From: Rhizophagus clarus
Lineage: Eukaryota > Glomeromycota > Glomeromycetes > Glomerales > Glomeraceae
Direction: 5' to 3'
Length of the DNA: 64,000 nt
Assembly: GCA_015698045.1 (NCBI GenBank)
Contig: BLAL01000218.1
Span: 186,001-250,000, forward strand
Below, one piece after another: positions 54,462 to 64,000 of this stretch (position 1 is its first letter; each line of letters begins with the position of its first letter). Made by a program: the position numbers and the translations under genes. A model generated the notes under the pieces. The model was not told the DNA's origin, searched no databases, and was given only the letters and a program-made list of their open reading frames with translations.

Positions 54462-56500
54462 ATGCCTACTATCCGTTATGAATTAATTGCAACAGCAATT
54501 AGTAGAGCACGGACGTTAATTGATTATAATATTCAGAAAAACGTACATGATTATTATGAATATTTACGACAAACAATTCTCGATGACAATACACTTCCAG
54601 AAGATGAAAAAACTGAAGCAAAAAGAATTATTGATAAAGATTATGACCGAGATAAAATTAGGTATAATTCAGGAACAAGAAGAATTTGTGAAAATTGCAA
54701 CCCAAATTGCTTAGCTATATCATTTTGTGAATATTGTATTCAAAATTATCTTGAAGAAAATTTTCTAAATTGGGCATCAGGAAACAATGAAATTGACATC
54801 TTAATACGAAATTGCCAAATAAAAATGCAGGGACCAGATGTGACAGTAGAATGGATACCATGGTATAATTTACAGAATATTAGATATCTAACTCAAGGCG
54901 GATTCTCTGAAATTTACATAGCAGATTGGATTGGTGGACCGTATATTGAATGGAATTCTAAAAAACAACAATTAGAAAGAATTGAAGTATATGGAGTACA
55001 AAATTTTGTTGTAAAGGTTGCACTTAAAAATTAGAAAAAGTTGAAAGAGCAGGACAAATTTGGATTGAAGAGGTTTGTGTCTAAAAATATTTATAATCAA
55101 ATATTTTATATTATCGAATACTAAAAAAAAAAAAAAAATTAATTTCTAGGCCAAAACACATTTAAATATTAATAATTGTCCAAGAATCGTTCGGTGTTAT
55201 GGTTTAGCACAAGACCCATCAAATGGACATTATATGCTTGTAATGGATAAAATGGATGTTGATTTAAGAGAATATTTACGACAATATCATAATCAACTTA
55301 CATGGAAAAAAAGGATTGTAATTATCTTTAAAATAATTGAAGCACTTTATGTTATTCATTTTGAGAAATTGGTTCATAGAGATTTTGCATCCTGGGAATA
55401 TATTATATTCACAATTATTTGATTCATGGTGTATTAGTGATCTTGGACTTTGCGGACCACCTGATAGGTCATTAAATAGTATATATGGGAATCTTCCTTA
55501 TATAGCACCCGAAGTTATTATCGAAAAAAAGTATTCCTTTGCATCTGACATCTATAGTATTGCAATGCTTATGTGGGAAATTTCATCTGGGCAACCTCCT
55601 TTTATTAATTTTGAACATGATTATGATTTAGTATTAAAAATAATAAATGGAATGAGGCCAAAAGTAATACCAGGAACTCCTTTAGAATATGCAAATTTAA
55701 TGAAACAATGTTGGGATGCTGATCCATCAAAAAGGCCTAATATTTATACACTTAGTAGTGAAATGAGTGAAATTAATGCATTATTCCAAAATATGTCTGA
55801 TGAATTAGCAGGTGTAAGTAACAATTTAGAAACAAGTAACATCGAAACAAATTGTACAAGCAGCAGATTATTTACATGTAAAGTACATCGATTTGAAAAT
55901 CTTCCTCAGCCAAGAAATGCAACAGAAGGTACATGTAATATTTATTTTCTATTTTTCTATTACTTTTATTTTCATTTAATAATATTTTTTTTGCTTTATG
56001 TAATAATAGAAGAGCAAGAAGGTAGTGTGTAATTAATTTATCACCGTAAAGAGATCTTGATTACTATACCAATTTATAACATTCATTTTTCAATAGCGTT
56101 TCATAGTAAATTATATGAATTCAGTATTCCTAATAATAATAAGTCTTTATCAAAAACCTCGTCAGATTCTTTTATTATGTAGTATTAATTGTTGCTTCCA
56201 CATTTTAGTTGATGACTTTAATAACTCAAATAATCAAAATTGCATTATTACATCTAAAATAAGTAGTACTATGAATAGTAGTGAGTTATTTATTTATTTA
56301 TTTAGGTGATATAATATAATAAGTACGCATTAATTCATCAATTTTCTTCATTTAGATGACGAAAAATTACCTGATGCATTTAAAACCTCACAAATAAATT
56401 CAGAAAATGGTAAGTAAAAATTTATTACATTTTATTAGTGAAATGTAATTATAATTAAAATAAAGATCAATATGATTGTAAAGAAGAAATATTGCAATAA
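54462..56500 (+). pseudogene. Protein kinase gene (copy 1), two 1-nt frameshifts
   Basis: Exons read as 54462-55072, 55150-55928, 56010-56021 (12 nt), ~56097-56135, 56209-56280, 56356-56409 and 56466-56500 (TAA). The N-terminal ~110 residues carry a CxNC...CxYC cluster (ICENCNPNC, FCEYCIQNYL), common in this fungal kinase family. The catalytic domain follows: glycine loop LTQGGFSEIY, lysine VVKVALK, HRDLHPGN-type loop near 55380, DLG in place of DFG (ISDLGLCG), and YIAPEVI. A missing A near 55029 and an extra T near 55384 (inside the catalytic loop) shift the frame; both lie in homopolymers. The donor after the ~56135 exon is AT where copy 2 has GT. It may be a young pseudogene, or a real gene with assembly indels ending at 56032. 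Ser/Thr or Tyr-like kinase; substrate unknown. Confidence 0.75.
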
Positions 56501-58150
56501 TGAATATATTGACATTAATCATTCTATAATAATGATTTCAGATTCATTTAATATCAAATTCATCGTTTTCCTGGCGAAGATTGGACTTATTATGTATTTC
56601 ATCGACTTTATTTGTAAAAAAATGGAAATTGAGATTCCTTATGTTGGTACTTCAAAATCGAATTAAGTTAATTGTTTGTAAACTAATATATATTTAATTA
56701 TTTGGATGGATTTTAAAATTACTTTACAAATTTAACATTTTGATTTACTGTATATTGAATTATTTAAACACTAAGACTAGAGTAATAAGAAAATTCTTAG
56801 TTTGTAATTTAAATAATTCTCTTATCGTTATATTTATATTTATACATTATCGTACTATGATAAGTTACTAAATAAATAATCATTTTATAGTGAATAAGAT
56901 TTTATATTTTAATTAGATTACGCATTTTTTTTTAAATAAAGCACGTGTATAACTTGACAAGTTAAAAATTCAGAAAGCGTATTTATTTATTTATTTATTT
57001 TTGGCTGATTTTCGTTACATAAAAATTGTTACGCCTAAGAGTTATATTTTTGTATCGAAATTTCATGCTGTCAAGTTAATGACTCAAAATTGGTTCAACA
57101 TGCCCGTAAGTCAGTGAGCTGCCTCCTCGATAAACTGAAATTGAAAACCGAACTTTAAGTTTGAAACCCAGGTAAGAAATAAATAATCGCTATAGATCAA
57201 ATATAAAATCAACTCTCACTTTGAATGAAATTTAAAAAGAAAATTAATTAATGGGCGAAATACAATAGAAAAAGGAGAAATCAGAATTTTAGTCGAAATT
57301 CTTTTTGGTTTTAACTTTGCTGATCATAGTCATATTTACAAAGTAAAATAATAGTCAAAATTCTGGTTTTCCCCCTTTTTTAACTGACACGTTCCCAATA
57401 ATTTTAATTTAAACACAAAAAAATTTTTTTGAATTCCGATATTTTTAACTATGTATTTATCCAGATAATGATCGTGATATCCAAATATTCGAAATAAAAT
57501 TATCCAGGTTCATCTTTGTTAAATGGTCATATTTTTTACTGAAATTTCAGTCTTATTTGCATTGATAACTCAATTATTGATACAACTTAATATAACATTA
57601 ACAATTTAACGTAAAATATATCTAAAATTTCTTCACATAATTAATTATCTATACATCAAAAAATACGTTTTTATTCCTCCGTTATTAACAAATACTTGCT
57701 AAATTATCGTTATTTAATATTAAAAAGTATTGATAATATAATTTATAGATAGTTGATAAATTTCCTCAATAAACCTCTACCAAAATTTATTTGTACATAC
57801 TTCGCACAATGTACTTTATTAGGACAATCACGAGAAAATGAAGATTTTTCTTTTTTTGGATAATTCCAGCGGCATTACGTAATTCTGGCCTTGAGTAATA
57901 AATAGTAAACGCCGCTCTCTTGTTACCTATTTATATATTACTTGGAATCCTCGTATAAGAAATTTATTTACTACTTATTTATTTGTAGTAGTTCTAATCT
58001 GCATGTCATAATTAGACTATTTAGTTTCATAGTTACCGTTATGACATACTATTAAAATTATTAATTGGATTTTTTTTTTTTTTTTTGCATGCCATATTTT
58101 TTTTTAATCAAATAAAAAACAATACACTTAACTATACGTTTCCTAATATT
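56501..58150. other. Intergenic between tandem kinase copies
   Basis: 56560-56660 still resembles the last exon region of copy 2 (EIEIPYVG versus EFEIPEG). The remainder has no recognised feature. Confidence 0.4.
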
Positions 58151-60670
58151 ATGTCTATCCGATTAGAATTAATCCAAGCATCAATTAGTAGTGCATATTC
58201 ATTACTTGATTATAATATTCACAAAGATTTATGACAAACAATCCTTGTTAATAATTCACTTACAAAAGATGAAAAAACTGAAGCAATAAGATTAATTAAT
58301 AAAAATTATGATTGATAATTCAGGAACAAGAAGAATTTGTGAAAATCGGAATCAAAAATGTTTAGCTACATCATTTTGTGAATATTGTATTCAAAATTAT
58401 CTAAAGGCAAATTTTTCAAGTGGGTAGAATGGATTCCATTTATAATTTAAAAAATTAAATATTTTACTAAAGGTGGATTCTCTGAAATATACATGACAGA
58501 TTGGATTATTGGTGGTTATGATGAATGGAATTCTAAAAGACAACAATTAGAAAGAATTAAAGACCTGGAATGCCCTATAAAAAATAAATGTCCGGAAAAT
58601 GTTATCAAAAATGTCCGGAAAATGTCTGGAATAAATCTGATGTGTCCGGAAAATGTCCACTTTTTTGGTACATGTCTGACACACTTCTGATACTTAAAAT
58701 TTTGACATGTCCTAACTTTGTCCAGAATTCATCCAGTATTTGTTCGGTATAAAATTTTGGACAAATTCCAGACAGTTAAACCTGGACAAATTCTAGATAC
58801 TATTTCCAAAAAAGGATAAATTAATTTTGTAAAAAATGCAAAAAGCACAAAACTGACATTCAAAATCTTTTCTGTCGTACTAATTAAAATTGCAGAGCAG
58901 GCAAAAATACTATATATCTATGATATAAAAATTCTGGGTTAAGGAATAATGATGATCATCTATCCATTGATCATCTTTTGTGGCAAAATTTTACGAAAAT
59001 ACATTTCTGGACAATTTCAGGACAAATTCCTAATATCCCGGAAATGCAGTGTTTTCGGAACAGTTTCCGGACACACAGTGTCCAGAATTTCCGGACAATT
59101 ATTAAGACAATTTTTCTGGACATTTTCTGGACATTATCCGGACACATTTTTTTTATAGGGATGCAAAATATAGGGGTAAAAGTAATAATTAAAGAATTAG
59201 AAAATATTGAAAGCAAAACAAAGTTGGTTTGAAGAGGTTTATAATCTAAATTAATGTATTTAAAATATCAATGTTATGGTTAACACAAAACCTGTCAAAT
59301 GGAAATTAAGTGGAAATTATATGCTTGTAATGAATAAAATGGATGTAACTTTAAGAGAATATTTACAACAATATCGTAATCAACTTACATAGAAAGAAAG
59401 AATTAGATATTACATTCACGATTATTGATCTTGGTATATTAGTGATCTTGGATTTTGTGGCCCTGTGGATAAGCCATTAAAAAGCATATATGGAAATCTT
59501 CCTTATATAGCACCTGAAATTATTTTTGAAGGAAAATATACTTTTGCATCTGATATTTATAGTGTTGCAATGCTTATGTGGGAAATTTCGTCCGGACAAC
59601 CTCCTTTTAGCAACTATTAACATGATTATAATCTTATAATGAATATAATTAATGGTATGAGACCGAAAATAGTACCAAGAACCCCTTTAGAATATAAAAA
59701 TTTAATGGAACAATGTTGGGATGCTGATTCGTTAAAAAGACCTAAACTTAACACACTTTTGAATACAATAAGTGAAATTAATTCATCATATCAAAATATC
59801 TCAGATGAATTAAGTGCAAATGATAATTTAAAAATAAGTAAATTAAAACAAATTATACAAGTAGCAGATGTGAAGTACACCAATTAGAAAATTTTCCTGA
59901 ACCAAGAAATTGCTACAGAGGGTACACATAACATTTATTTGCTAATTGCTCTTGCTACTAGTATTTTACTAATACATTTTTTTCTTAATTTTATAATAAA
60001 TAAGAGCAAGAAGGTAGTATAAATTAATTAAATTAATAATTAATTCGTTAGGGAAATTATTGACTATTTTAACATCTCATAACACTTATTTTTAATAGTA
60101 TTTTATAGTAAATTATATGAATTTAATATTCCTAACAATAGTAAGCGTTTATTAAAATTTTCACAAAAATTTTATAACATTCAACTAATTTTGTTTATTG
60201 CTATATTTAGTTGGTGATTTTGTTAACTCAGATAATCAAAATTATATTAGTGGATCTAAAATTAGTAGCATTTTATCAGGCAGTTAATATTTATTTATTT
60301 TTTTTTTTTTACTCAAAAGAAGACAAACAAGTAGATAATTTATTTTGATGATAAAAAATTACATGATACAATTAAAAGCTTGCAATTAAATTCAATAAAT
60401 GGTAAGCAAAAGTTTAATACATTAATTTAAGTACAAATATTAATATTTTCTTAATTAAAATGTAGATATCCAAAATGATTATAAAAGGAAATTATTGCAA
60501 GAACAAATTATAAGACAATATAGCGAAATTAATGGTAAATGAAACTCTTATTATAATATTTTGATATTGTTTCATTATTTATTTAATTTTCGTTTGTAGA
60601 TAAAGATGACGAAATATACATTAATCCAAATCTTCATTCAGAAAATGATGAATTTGAGATTCCTGAAGGT
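58151..60670 (+). pseudogene. Protein kinase pseudogene (copy 2) interrupted by a transposon
   Basis: It starts MSIRLELIQASIS, stops at a TGA after HKDL (58234), and continues with deletions. It carries a 588-bp element at 58573-59160 and lacks the HRD catalytic-loop region (59405-59440 is a short joined remnant). It keeps GNLPYIAPEI, SDIYSVAMLMWEISSGQPPF (then TAA) and MRPKIVPRTPLEYKNLMEQ. The 3' exons up to 60670 are recognisable, including a GTAAGC donor after IPNN that copy 1 has lost. It lies in the same orientation as copy 1, so the pair is a tandem duplication. Confidence 0.9.
58573..59160. mobile_element. CCCTATAAAA-family element inserted in kinase pseudogene (588 bp)
   Basis: The ends are CCCTATAAAAAATAAATG and, inverted, CCCTATAAAAAAAATGTG. 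The 3-bp direct repeat ATG lies at 58570-58572 and 59161-59163. The intact kinase copy at 54990-55005 reads straight through the equivalent point, giving an empty site. It is almost identical to 16768-17417 in reverse orientation, with a ~62-bp internal deletion. Confidence 0.92.
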
Positions 60671-62694
60671 TTGTATAATACTTTGATATAATGAATAATT
60701 ATTTGTTTATTTACTAACTGATACGTATTTATGCATTTTGATAAATGGATTTTAAATTATTTTGCTAATATAAATATCTTGATTTATGTTGAATTATTTG
60801 GACACCAAGATTATGCGATAATGTACATAATCATGTAAATTCTAGAGTAATTACAGTATTATCCATCATCTGAATATCAAACTGATAAATCCTCTGTCAA
60901 ATCAACGAGCTCAGAATTAAATCACGAAAGGAAAATATTGAAATACACGCAGAGCATCCTTAACTTAGACCCGGGTTATAGGCCCTTTTTCTTTAAATAT
61001 CTTAGAAAATAATTTTGCTTTTTCAATGAGCTTTTAGGTGAAAGAAAAACATAAATACTAAATATTTCTGTGTATTTAGATATTAATAAAATAGCTAAGG
61101 ATTTTTATAAATTATTATTTTACTTAACTTTTATAATATTTAAAATATTGAATGAACCAATTAAATTTGAGATCTAGATTGAAATTCCCGGTTGAAATAT
61201 AAAAACGGTGACAAAAAACCTGTTAATTTTATCAATACCATTTCATATTTAAAATTTATAGTAAATAGGTTTTATGTGAGGATGTGAGTAATTTTATAAA
61301 TTGCATGTAGGTTATAATTGTAATGGTGTATAATGTATTGTTAAGTTGTAAAGTCCGCATTCATTCTTAACATCACCCATCATCAGTATATAGAAGATTT
61401 ATTAATATTCTATGTATTTATCGAAGAATCATGTATTACATGGTTCATTGCAAGGTATTTGAAAAATAATTGAGCTATTCAGATTTGGATCAGAGGTCAT
61501 ATTTTGGCCAACTTTGAAACCTGGACTAGCCCAGAGTATAAACGTGAGAACCAGGACCAGATTTTGATATTATTGCGTTCTTAATTCTGGTCAAACTACC
61601 TAATTAATTCCAGATGAAATTTAATTGCTATTATTTATTTTATAATTTTATGATATTTTATATACCAGATAAATTTAGTATTTTAGTAATGTTTAAGTTA
61701 TAAATCATAGAATTTTACATTACTGAATATTACTGCCACAATTTTTTCTTAAAAAATTTAAAGTTGAACTTTCTCAGTAAACAACAAAAATGTAAAGAAA
61801 ATTAAGGTTTAACCCTAAACCGAAATGACTGACCCGGGTCCCATCTGCAGGCCGATTCCTGTAGATCTTAAAGAAAAATTTCCTCAACAATTAATGGAGA
61901 TTGGAATTGTTCTATTAACCTTTTTGAAAAATTATTGTTATTTTCGATTTTACTTTATCGATTATTTATAAATGAGACTACACAAATTTCATAAAATATG
62001 TGCTAGTTAAATTTTCTTATAAAACGTTTTTTTACATTTATAGCCGAAGTTTGTGGATTAATATGTTTTTATATGTAAAAGCTCCTATATGTGTACCGAT
62101 TATAAAACGAATTCCTCTAGCAATTACTAGCGATTATACTACGAAGTTTTACTTAAAGTTCAGTTTTGAATTTTATTTATCTTTACAACTATAAAATAAT
62201 ATATCTGAGGTGATAGTGACTAAGTTTGTATTTGCTTGTATCCTTTTTGTAACATCTATTCTAACCTAAAATTTTTCATTTTTAGATGATATATTCTTTA
62301 AAAATTTTTTACTTCGTTGGACTATAAATTTTAGAAATACTAAGTGTTATAATTTCAGAGGAAAATAGTATTCATTTTTTTTTTTTTTAAAGCAATTTCT
62401 TTTACTTTTAATCCTTTTAATTAATAAGCTATGAAAATTATTTAATTTGTATATTACCTGTTACATTATTCCTTTTAGAAAAAACTTAAGAAAAAAGACT
62501 ATTATACGTAACACAAAATAAATTAGTGACAAAAGATCATGACAATTTTGTATTGGATCAGTTACACTAATTGTGCATAAATTACGTATTGTGTGCGACA
62601 CTAATTTATTTATTATTTAAGTTCAATAAATAAAAAAAAAAAATAAATAAAATAAAAATAAAAAATTTATTTTTCATATTTATGAATAAAGTAA
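60671..62694. other. Intergenic, nothing recognised
   Basis: AT-rich; ACCCGGGT at 60969 and 61833. A 64-codon ORF at 62000 has no motif. The stretch before 62695 is A/T-run rich, like the upstream region of the other F-box gene. Confidence 0.35.
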
Positions 62695-64000
62695 ATGGAA
62701 AAATTAAATGTTGATTGTCTTGTTCTCATTTTCAATGAATTACGAGAAAGTAAAAAATCATTATATTCTTGTATTCTAGTTAATAGAGAATGGTGTCATT
62801 TAGTAGTTCCTATCCTATGGAGTAATTATCAATACATTCTTCGTGAGAAATCAAGAAAAAAATTTTCCAATACAATACTTTCTTGTCTACCGACCTCTTC
62901 AAAACAACTTTTATTTGATAATGCTATTAGTTTACCTTCAACAGTTTTTTCAAAACCTCCAACGTTTAATTATGTCAGTCTTTGTAAATTTCTAAGAGTT
63001 GAAATTATAGATAATATTATAAGAGTAGTATTATTAAAACAAGGAATCTCAAAAAATATCGATTATTTGCAAAAAAGAGAACTTTTGGAACAAGAAATTT
63101 ACAAGTTATTTATTAGTCAATGTAAAAATATTAAAGAATTAATATGGCGAACTTCTCAACATTTGGCATTATTTCCGGGAGCTTTAACATGTTTCTCTCA
63201 ACTTTATAGTCTAAATATTGATTTACATTATGTAAATTCAGATAATCTTTATGAGATGGCACAAATTTGCAAAAATTTAGGCGAATTAGTTATTGATAAT
63301 TGTTCTCAAGATAATCCAGGATTAATTTTTTTAATTGATATACAAAGAAATTTAAAAAGTGTATCATTTAATTTTTTAATAAAAAAAGGAACATGTGAAG
63401 GACTAAGCAATGCAATAGCGAGGAAAGGTTGTGCAATTAATAATCTTTCTTTAGATAATTCAATTGATATTATTTCACATTCATTTTTAACATCTCTTAT
63501 CAATCTAAAATATTTAACAATTTATGATGATTGTGAAAGTATTGAAGGGATTAAAGAATTCCATAAATTTTTAGCAAATTCGAGACTTCCAAATCTTCAG
63601 TTTCTTAGTATTGAAATTGATTTATTGTGCTTTAAAGAATTGGCAACGTTAATTGAAAATACCAAAGGAAATATTTCATGTATCTCTGTTTATACATATA
63701 ATAAATCTGTTGAAAGTACAGGGATGCTACTTAAAGCAATTTATAATCATTGTCCAAAGATTGAGAACTTAGCTACATATATTGTACCTAGTGATTTGAT
63801 ATATGTAAAATCATTAGTAATGAATTGTAGAAATTTAATTAATTTAAGCTTAATTCTTAAAAATTTGAATGAAGATGGTGATGTAGGAGATGAATTATTA
63901 GATATTTTAACAAAATTTTCTTCAAAATATTTAGCTCATATAAGAATTAGTGGAGTTTGGAACTATTCTATTGACGCTTTCGAAAAATATTTTGAAAGTT
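62695..64000 (+). CDS. F-box protein, partial at right edge
   Basis: ATG at 62695 opens a frame that stays open to the window end (435 codons), so the C-terminus is missing. Residues 1-45 (MEKLNVDCLVLIFNELRESK, then CILVNREWCHLVVPILW) are an F-box. It is colinear with the minus-strand gene at 32303-33760 over its whole length, e.g. LLEQEIYKLFISQCK versus LLEQEIYKLYISQCK, and SCLPTSSKQLLFDN in both. By eye well over half the residues match. No introns or stops. Expected role: SCF ubiquitin-ligase substrate adaptor, with the leucine-rich remainder choosing the target. Confidence 0.85.
   Translation, partial: MEKLNVDCLVLIFNELRESKKSLYSCILVNREWCHLVVPILWSNYQYILREKSRKKFSNTILSCLPTSSKQLLFDNAISLPSTVFSKPPTFNYVSLCKFLRVEIIDNIIRVVLLKQGISKNIDYLQKRELLEQEIYKLFISQCKNIKELIWRTSQHLALFPGALTCFSQLYSLNIDLHYVNSDNLYEMAQICKNLGELVIDNCSQDNPGLIFLIDIQRNLKSVSFNFLIKKGTCEGLSNAIARKGCAINNLSLDNSIDIISHSFLTSLINLKYLTIYDDCESIEGIKEFHKFLANSRLPNLQFLSIEIDLLCFKELATLIENTKGNISCISVYTYNKSVESTGMLLKAIYNHCPKIENLATYIVPSDLIYVKSLVMNCRNLINLSLILKNLNEDGDVGDELLDILTKFSSKYLAHIRISGVWNYSIDAFEKYFES

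Overview
The window looks like nuclear DNA of an arbuscular mycorrhizal fungus, most likely Rhizophagus irregularis or a close relative. This is inferred, not searched. It is very AT-rich. Its genes carry short spliceosomal introns. The gene content (Crinkler-type proteins, kinase duplicates, F-box paralogues, a PD-(D/E)XK-like nuclease family, Helitron and LINE debris) fits the known expansions of that genus. Few genes look intact: a Crinkler (38345-41286), an F-box gene (32303-33760, minus), its paralogue running off the right edge (62695-64000), and a two-membrane-segment protein (28310-29417).

Region by region. 1-1920 is the 3' part of a Helitron-type Pif1 helicase with an early stop. 1950-10627 is a nested repeat island: two elements sharing an AAGCTCACTAAC terminus, two related elements with hAT-like ends (TAGAG..CTCTA) filled with hairpin-forming minisatellite, and around the larger one a pair of identical 119-bp inverted repeats. 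12105-16140 holds two LINE 3' ends in tandem, bounded by three copies of one 17-bp target sequence. 16768-23234 holds a small DNA transposon, an unrecognised pseudogene, a kinase 3' fragment and a frameshifted PD-(D/E)XK-like gene. 24916-32048 is mostly intergenic, with two hAT-like MITEs, an 18-copy minisatellite and the membrane-protein gene. 32303-35440 (minus) has the F-box gene and kinase remnants around a large palindrome. 37010-44655 is a Crinkler neighbourhood: a decayed double N-terminal module, the intact gene, and a further fragment. 47933-49530 (minus) is a frameshifted gene of tandem modules. 51910-52489 is another hAT-like MITE and 52993-53067 is tRNA-like. 54462-60670 is a tandem pair of kinase genes, the second destroyed and carrying a transposon insertion.

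The genes do not form a pathway. The window reads as a fast-evolving accessory region where effector, kinase and F-box families duplicate and decay among small DNA transposons. The best observations are: (i) nested minisatellite-bearing elements with hAT-type ends; (ii) a CCCTATAAAA terminal-repeat family with 3-bp target duplications, one insertion being confirmed by the paralogous kinase; (iii) two LINEs at one target; (iv) a complete Crinkler-NTPase-nuclease gene with a possible 6-nt exon and a MITE whose target duplication overlaps the branch point of an intron. All exon boundaries are read by eye from splice signals and phase. No similarity search was run.
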